Part shown: piece by piece, positions 57,101-64,000 of the stretch
How the letters are laid out: each line of letters begins with the position of its first letter
How positions within the stretch are numbered: position 1 is the first letter of the stretch
NCBI GenBank assembly: GCA_958299035.1
Contig: CATQJL010000223.1
Span: 3,590,359-3,654,358 of the forward strand
DNA from: Cylicocyclus nassatus
Taxonomy: Eukaryota; Nematoda; Chromadorea; Rhabditida; Strongylidae
DNA length: 64,000 nt
Reading direction: 5' to 3'
Made by a program: the position numbers and the translations under genes
The notes under the pieces: generated by a model
What the model saw: only the letters and a program-made list of their open reading frames with translations
Database searches by the model: none
Told to the model about the DNA's origin: nothing

Positions 57101-58992
57101 ATTCTTTGAACGATAACTGGCTGTCATCAGTCCAAAACCATGACAACAGGCCATATTTACTGTTTTATCCTACAACGTCATGCTTCCAAATAAAAACCAA
57201 GCTAGCGAGCTTTCCTTGCACGAAAATTTTGCTTGCAATCTCCAGATGCTTAGTCACGCTGCCCATTAGCAGTTCGTGAGACAGACAGAATTGCGGTTAC
57301 AGGTGGATGAGGTTTTTTCGCTCGAAAAGGACCGAAAACCCGACGATTGGGTCGCGCCACATGTTCTCCAGCCCCTCACCTAATTACACATGCAGACATG
57401 TCCATTTTAACGTCTCTTTTGGTCGCACAGGGGCCAGAGAGTGGATAGCAGGCGACAGATGGGTGAATGTGTCAAGTTGAGGCCCCACAATTCAGCACAC
57501 TAGCACAAGCAGAACAGGTGATGATTGGACGGGGGGGAGGGGGGGGGGGGAGAGGCCAAGAACTTACCTCGCATCCTGGGCTCGCCATAGTGTGCACAGT
57601 GAAAGACGACGTAGCGGTACTTGAAACGGTGATTAATGGTGCCGTCAGGTTCGCGAAGAGTTTCTGACGACGCGACGCGGAACGGGTGAAGGCGTTCACG
57701 TTTCCACGCCTCAAAGGCTTCATCGAACTCGGCGTAGCTGAAAAGAAAGCACTGAAATAACATTTCTTGAGAAACTTCGTTGTTTAGCACTTTTTGAGCG
57801 GTAGAAAGTTCCATGTTAGGCAACCCAAGAAAGCTCGTCAATTTCCCTATGATTGGGGTTAAGATAGGTATACGGTACTCAAAACTTCGTCCAGAAAATA
57901 GCATCATATCAACATGCTGACTGCTATTATGCTTTTGGCAGACTGAAAGGACTTCGAGAAGTTTTGTAGGAAGATGGCATGTACCACCTTATTTCCTAAG
58001 AACCCCCCCCCCCCCCTCTCAAAAAATTGTGAGTTTTCTTTCCCCCATGGCTGTTTTAGTTATCCAAAAAACTGACAAACCTCGAAAATCGCGCATCATT
58101 CGTGATTCTTGGATGGCTGCTACTTTGCGCAGCTGCCGGAACATTCGGATAGATTGGCTTTGGTGCAAGTGGGATCACTACAGTATCCCCGGTTGGGGCA
58201 GTCACCGGTTGGTAAGGTTGAGGTGGAGTTGAGACAAAAGTGGTAGGCATTTCTGTTCCAGGTCCAGTATTTGCCAGAACTTCAGATGCTTGTGCCAGGG
58301 CATTGGATAAGGTAGAAGTACTGTCTTTTGGTGATACTAAAAAAACGCTGATTCAACTTTCAGCCTCAGATTTTTGAAGTTTCAACCCTTACTAGGCTTC
58401 AAATCCGTAAATGTCGGTACTGGACCACGAGCATTTGCAACATTTTCAGGCGATGAATGTGAAGGTGTGCTTGTTGAAGCGACCGATGCTGTTGATGAGT
58501 TAGGAATATCCTGTAAACAACTGCATACACATTCAAAACTACCCCCTTTGTTTATTTACAGAAGTTGCTCCCAAAGTATCGCCGAATGAATCGGCCGGAT
58601 CAAAAAGAGATTCTAGAGATATTGAATAACAACAGGTCAGGCAGGCCCAGACAGCATACTTGAGCTCGTCATAGCTCGTGACAAATGAGGCTATGGGGTC
58701 TTCGAAGAGTGTTTGAGGATTGGAGTCAAGTATGGAGCGAAAGTACTTACCACATGAAGTTCTTCGAGATGATCTGGACTACAGCTACTGCTACAGCCAC
58801 TGCTGCTACCGGTAGTACTGCTCCAAGCATCGTAGTGAGCTTTCTTGGTTGGTACATGCTGTAAATTCTAGGTGGATTTAGAGGAAGTCGTACTTTAAGG
58901 TGTAAAGTTGATCTGCAAAAACTCACTACGAAATCTGGAAATCCATACATTTCCACACCGTAGTTTTGATTTGTTGTTTTTTCACTTGTCAT
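54130..58992 (-). CDS. FAR1/WRKY-GCM1-like zinc module protein, 554 residues
   Basis: Twelve exons on the minus strand join in phase: 58930-58992 (ATG at 58990-58992), 58751-58858, 58393-58510, 58081-58336, 57568-57737, 55740-55822, 55513-55615, 55309-55457, 55193-55252, 55030-55131, 54814-54966 and 54130-54429 (stop at 54130-54132); total 1,665 bases. Residues 1-181 are Ser/Thr/Pro-rich and disordered. Residues 185-281 resemble the FAR1-type DNA-binding fold of the WRKY-GCM1 group, also found in SWIM-finger and transposase-derived proteins: AEFDEAFEAWKRERLHPF, RFKYRYVVFHC, GIGKRPNQHY and GCRAMLRL, ending DEHYNHEV. Cys229, Cys253, His277 and His280 form a CCHH zinc set. A basic stretch (PAHKRSRMD) may be a nuclear signal. 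Residues 310-554 are rich in Gln, Ser, Pro and Ala, like transcriptional regulators, with a final helical motif (LSFEESLARFRTSAQ). There is no SWIM motif or DDE core, so a domesticated, regulatory role is more likely than transposition. Introns 5 (1,745 bases) and 11 (384 bases, holding a hairpin) are the only large ones besides intron 2. Confidence 0.9.
54566..54604. repeat. Perfect 17-base-stem hairpin in intron 11
   Basis: GAGTATGGCGGCCTCGA, a GCCAT loop, and TCGAGGCCGCCATACTC. The surrounding 54470-54740 segment begins GCAGTGTCCAAGCAGATTTTGAGA, similar to the end of the palindrome at 9880, so the intron may hold a member of that MITE group. Confidence 0.75.
57531..57550. repeat. G tract, intronic
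   Basis: Seven G, one A, then twelve G, about 18 bases from the donor side of exon 5 of the FAR1-like gene. Similar unbroken tracts: C at 58003-58016, C at 59162-59173, C at 13052-13062, C at 31335-31345 and G at 2345-2359. Confidence 0.85.
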
Positions 58993-61900
58993 GGGTTAGA
59001 GGTCTGAAAATTGATTTTTAGAAAGCAGGATGGAAAGAAGTTTTTTTACATAGGATAAGAAAGGAAAAGTCATGAAAAGGCAACATGAATACACCAGATT
59101 GAAATCTTTGCAACGAAGCAGAACGTCAAAGAAAGTTGTAATTTCTAAGCAGCAAATTCCACCCCCCCCCCCCTCCCCCGCCCCGCCTCCCTCCCCGTTT
59201 CTACCAAAAAAACGAAAATGTAAAAATTCCATTAAGCCAGCCACCTAGCCATGGGAAGACAAGAGTCTGTCTAGAAGGAAGAAGAATACGTGTTACGCAA
59301 TGCGACCCAGCCACGACCCGGCTGTGCGGAAAAACAACTCGGACCTCTAGAGATAGGGACCCTCGGAGAGCTGTGTGACACATACACGATGGTCTCACCT
59401 CTGCCAATAGCATCATGTGACCTGAGCAGAGTTTGATGGATGGGATTAGATTTACAGAAGTAGGAAGAAGTTCAAAGTAGTTTTAGGATGTGTATGAGGC
59501 CACAGAAAATTTCCGCAAAAAGTGAGAGAGGGTGCAAGTGCTAGATATCGAGACTAGATTTTGAAACTGGAAATTTTTAGAGTTTTAGGAATGTAGAAGA
59601 ACTGTGGGAAGGAAAGGAATGAGTTTGAACCCAAAACTACTAAGAATTTTAAGAAAGAGATCTAGCCGAATTGATAGATATTTTGAGGCACAGGATTTTG
59701 AGCGGAGAACAAAAACAAGTAGAAAATACCCAGCGAGCAACCACAAGGTGGGTAGACGGCTGAGGCTGACCAGAACTCGACTGGAGTATAGCAAAATCTG
59801 TAACAGGTCTACTACGGACCACATCGGCCATAGCCCCTGGATCCGCCCGCCTCTGCCGACGGCATTTTGGCGCCCAAAACTGCCGACAACGCTCTGGATC
59901 TGGCCATAGATATGCCAGCTAGAAACAATATAAGGTCACCCGCAGGAGAGTTAGAGAGAGTTCTGCAGACACTTAGCGTCTAGCCAATGGCACTATGTCA
60001 CAGCCGATGCATGGCAAGGGTCAACTCCCAGGTCGCGGTTGGAGGAGAGAGCTGGATCGAATAGGGGACAGGTTGTTGTCATTTCACTGAATGGCCATTT
60101 CAATGCTCTCATTAATAATTCTCGGGGTCTCGGTATTTGAACGTGGTGACATGGTTCATGGAGAGCGGACAGAGCCTTACGACTCCCATATGTCGCGCGC
60201 TGGTGGAACCGCAAAAGAATGTCAGCACCGTATGCGGAACAAAGACGAGATACTTAGAAGGTTGAGTTGCGTAAAAGGAAGTGGGCTGAGTAGCTTCTGC
60301 AATGGAGGAATTATTAGGAGAACCAAATTTGATTCTGTGATCCTGTGGGACGAAGTGAAAGGGCCATCTATGGGAAGCTCGTCTGAAGCAGATCCACTCC
60401 GGCGCCACCGACCTGGCCCCTTTGTGACCGAAGTCGACTACAAACAGCTCGAAGACGTCTGGATCGGTGCTGGGATTGCGTCAGCAACGCATAGATGACT
60501 GTCTGGATATGTGCTGAGTGCTATATGCCTCTATTCTCTCTCTGAAGGGGTGGAGCAGCGGCTGGTCAGAGCCCTGAGCAGAGAGCATGCCGATGGAGAG
60601 GCCCCGTCGTCGACGGCGGCACAAGCTTGGCCAGACGGTCCGCGCAGAGCACGGGGAACCCGGAGTGCGCAGGGTGACGGTCAGCCCGAGACCATCTGCC
60701 GGGATATGCAAATTGCAGACAGCGGCTGAAGCCTCCGGAAAAAAATCGCTCCCCCAAATCTGACTGAGTGCAGCCACTCCACTAACGGATAAAAGCAGAA
60801 ATGCAGGACTCAGGGTATTTATGAAGTATGGCCATTCCATACTTTATTACTCCAAATCAAAAGAAACACGAAATACATAGAGAATACTAAAAATAGCTTG
60901 CTAAAGTCATAAAGCGGTCTAAAACAAATTTATAATAGAAAGAGACTCGTAAGGTATGATTTATATCCATACTTATAACGAGAGGTTGTCGAGGTTGTCA
61001 AAAAAAATGAAAAATTGCCAGTTCCACAATATTTCACATCAAGTGTGGCCCCTTCCTTTTTCAACAGGAAACGGCTGCACATCACAAAATTTACCACCAC
61101 CCATAAAATTTGATGAATTCTCGGTTGTTTCTAAGATTCAGATTTCATTAGAATTGCTGTGATTATACTCTTGGCATCAGATTAGAAAGTTTTGAAGTTT
61201 TTGAAACCAAAAATTATCTACTAACTTGCAAAATGAGCAAGAGGAACATTGCAAACGATAAAGTACAGCTGATCACAAAATCTTGAAAGTATTCCAGTTT
61301 TGAGAGTTGCAGGAAACAGCAGTATCAAATTCTATCCTGATACTGATGTAGATTAAGATGGAAAAAATCTGTCTATGACGCATTTTATATCATTCTTTTC
61401 CAAAACTGAGTACCTATAAAAGCTCAAAGAATGAATTATTGAGTTGAAAAACGAATATCAGTAACGATATCTCAATTTCTGAGGTTTCGTAAAACTCGAA
61501 CGAAAGGAAGCAAATTGTGATGATGTTGTTGGAGTCGGATCGAGAGTCAAAAATAGACTTACAAGCTTCTTTTCAATCAACTTTCTTCGTATGGTTTACG
61601 ACAGGTGAAGTTAATCTGCCACAATTTACCAGACCGTAATTATTGTAAGAATACGAACGTTAAGTTATTTCTTAGATACTACTGACGAGTATGAGAATTT
61701 TTCGAAACTCTTCTTAATGTGGAAAACATTAGTGGGCAACTGTAATGTGGTTCAAAATGCCCCTTTACTCCAAGTTCACCAGAAAGTATTTGGAAAGGAA
61801 GTTTGTAATGTCGTCCTGAGTTTTGCGAAAATCTCATAGTAAAACCTGAATCGTGCTCTTTTTGCTGTGGTGTACTCATAGTCCTGTCCTTGATCATTTA

Positions 61901-63047
61901 ACCAACATATCCCCTTTGGAAACCTTTTTTTCACCCTTAGAAGATGTTCACACCATTTTCCGACAGAACGCAGATCACAATCAACAGAATGAGCAGATTT
62001 CTTTTCGGCACAAATCGCCTCGGCTCGACCTCTGTCAGCACCTAAAGGGTCAGCCGTTCATGATGTAACCACCATCAATATCGATTGGGTCAGATTGGTG
62101 GCACTCCTGGTAAACAATGATCATAGATTACAGTGATCGTCTACCCGAGACCCAGCTATCGTCGAGAACTTTCCCCTTTGATATCTGCGATGCCACTGCC
62201 AATTGGTATCTACCCAGTGTGGGCGAGATAAGTGAAGATAGGGCAGGCAATTTTGGAGTGAAGAGGTAAGGGTAAGTCCAGCTTACCAGACTGAGTTAGT
62301 TGATTATATGTAACTAAGAGAAATTCCCAAATCAATTAACATCGCGGAGCTAACGAACGAATGCGAAACGAAGGCAGTAGCGACGAAGAGTAATGCGTGG
62401 CTATTTTTTTCCAAGCTGCCATATTGTGGAAGACAAAGAAAGATCATCAAAAAAGCAGATCTGCGCGCATACTGCCAGCGCAATCCCCAACCATCCCTTT
62501 CGATTGACAAAAATACGAAAAGGACCATGACTAAGGGAACACGATTTTGAGATTGTTACCTCAGCCACTGAGTCCACGGAAGCTTGCATAATCTGCTACA
62601 ACTTCGATCCTGCTTAGAACATAAAGATTATAACTGATGAAACTATAGGCAGAGATTTCACTTTTGAGAGAAAGATCTTCACTTTGCAGTATTAGAGCAT
62701 TACAAAATGTAAGCTGCAAAATGGCGTTGTTTTATCAGTAATTTACTCCAACATTTCGGATTTGACCTATACGGCTGGAAGGAATCTTTTGAAAATGAAG
62801 CACTGATTTTATGACGAGTTTCAAAAATACAAAGAAGCTGACGGTACAATAATTAGTCATAAATCCTGCATCAAGTTTTTCAAGAATATTAATTTTCTCA
62901 ATATGTATTAGAAAGAGCTGTGAATCTTCTATAGTCTCAAAATAATCCAAATCATCGAGCAAACACCCGATATAGTTAGTCAAGACGACCATTCATATTG
63001 TAATTTTCATATTCCGGTAGCTAAAAAATGAAAGAAAATCTATTTTA
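58993..63047. other. 5' flank of the FAR1-like gene and gene-free stretch
   Basis: No exon could be supported. It contains the C tract at 59162-59173 and a GC-richer zone at about 59800-60750 whose open frames overlap on both strands (for example minus 60481-60840, starting MEWPYFINTLSPAF). This zone may hold the promoter or first non-coding exon. From 60850 onward the sequence is AT-rich; short minus frames at 61679-61897, 62304-62589 and 62735-62992 show no partners. Confidence 0.4.
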
Positions 63048-63754
63048 TTAGGTTGGCACGAAAATTCTGTCGCACGATTTTCAAAAATTCATGACTTCTG
63101 ATTTTTCCAACCGATTTGACTGCCTTTAATTTTATATGAAAGAGTAATTCATGCTCTTTATAATGACTTCTTAGCTGCTTACTAATGATCATCTGTTGCA
63201 TAGATAGGAGCGATACAAGAAAATTAGTCAAAATTCGAATTTTTTGTGTAGGGTCATAAAAAATCGGAAACTTGCAACAAAAATTGGAGCAGTCGGTATT
63301 GTAGGTTCTTTCACCAGCTCTTTCTAACAGTGCAGAGTTTGCGCTGATTGAGCGTCTCTATCAAAAGTTATGATTTCCCTGAAAATACCAAAATAAATCA
63401 AATTCGCCCTTTTGTATTGATTGCTCGAAAATCATAACTTTTCATAGAGAAGCTCAATCGGCAAACTTTGCACACTTAGAAAGAGCGGGTAATAGAACCT
63501 ATAATACCATCTGCTCGGATTTTTACTGCAGGTTTCCGATTTTTTACGACCTACACAGAAAACTCAAATTTTGACCAATTTTCTTCTAACGCTCCTATCT
63601 ATGCAACAGATGACCATTAGTAAGCAGCTAAGACGTCATTATAAAGAGCATAACTTATTCTTTCGTATAAAAATATAGAGAGTCAAATCGGTTGGAAAAA
63701 TCAGAGGTTATGAATTTTTGAAAATGGTGCAACAGAACTTTCCTGCCAACCTAA
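63048..63754. mobile_element. Mariner-type palindromic MITE
   Basis: TTAGGTTGGCACGAAAATTCTG and the right end CAGAACTTTCCTGCCAACCTAA, flanked by TA (63046-63047 and 63755-63756). The arms pair through most of the 707 bases, with the loop near 63400. It is related in layout and partly in sequence to the element at 37931-38654. Confidence 0.88.
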
Positions 63755-64000
63755 TAGTTTTGAGGTTTTTTGGCCCGCTCTTTTCAACCAAGAAAATTCC
63801 TACTGATCGCATTTACACAGATAATATAAATCACCAGTTTTTCTTCATATTCGACATGCCTAATTTCTGACACATCGAGACAAATGAGATTAGGACATTT
63901 TCCGTACATGACAGAAAGCAGAGTAATCAAAACTTTTTTCCAACACTTTGGAAAAGAATTTTTCTAGTTTTGGTGCAGAACTTATGATTGAAGTTTACAA
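63755..64000. other. Right edge
   Basis: No feature recognised. Confidence 0.4.

Noticed and set aside
60481..60840. Minus-strand frame with a signal-peptide-like start (MEWPYFINTLSPAF)
   Set aside because: The GC-rich zone is open on both strands and the frame ends in low-complexity Arg; not distinguishable from chance.
1..64000. tRNA, rRNA, CRISPR array or prokaryotic operon
   Set aside because: No B-box-like GGTTCGA with partners, no conserved rRNA text, and no regularly spaced short repeats with unique spacers were found; the tandem repeats are satellites or MITE arms.

Overview
This window looks like nuclear DNA from a parasitic nematode of the strongylid (hookworm-type) group. The evidence is small AT-rich introns of about 34-60 bases with T-rich acceptors ending in CAG or TAG, short secreted-protein genes, a single-domain C-type lectin, and long spacers packed with decayed transposons. 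No rRNA or tRNA gene, prokaryotic operon or CRISPR array was seen. The species assignment is an inference.

Genes supported by splice-consistent exons: (1) the 3' part of an unidentified intracellular gene at 4.1-5.8 kb (+), with a helical C-terminus; (2) a C-type lectin domain gene at 7.8-8.5 kb (-); (3) an unidentified 200-residue secreted protein at 12.0-12.7 kb (-); (4) five members of one small secreted-protein family, four on the minus strand (19.7-21.5, 28.3-28.9, 48.4-49.4 and 50.6-51.3 kb) and one diverged member on the plus strand (52.8-53.3 kb); (5) a 12-exon, 554-residue nuclear-type protein at 54.1-59.0 kb (-), with a FAR1/WRKY-GCM1-like zinc module and long Ser/Pro/Gln-rich tails. 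The secreted family shares one exon plan: a 12-codon signal exon, an exon of about 38 codons, an exon of about 40 codons ending in Asn-Cys-Glu, and a C-terminal exon with a Cys-Gly-Pro core.

Mobile DNA fills most of the rest. Recognisable classes are a 5'-truncated Penelope-like element with a GIY-YIG endonuclease, 515-base inverted arms and hammerhead-like motifs (31.9-33.8 kb); a CR1-type LINE broken by a MITE (39.4-42.9 kb) and an older CR1 fragment (22.9-23.2 kb); five mariner-type elements with TTAGG termini, one carrying a decayed transposase end and a three-level nest (44.2-46.4 kb); a Tc1-type giant palindrome carrying a second palindromic element in only one arm (9.5-11.4 kb); and hAT-like, Harbinger-like and piggyBac-like non-autonomous elements. 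There is also a family with CAGGGTGT ends, several near-perfect hairpins, and a 202-base higher-order satellite at the left edge.

The secreted family and the lectin probably act outside the worm's cells, at the host interface or on surfaces. The FAR1-like protein probably acts in the nucleus. No pathway links these genes. The window is best described as a gene-poor, repeat-rich region holding a dispersed family of secreted effector-like genes.
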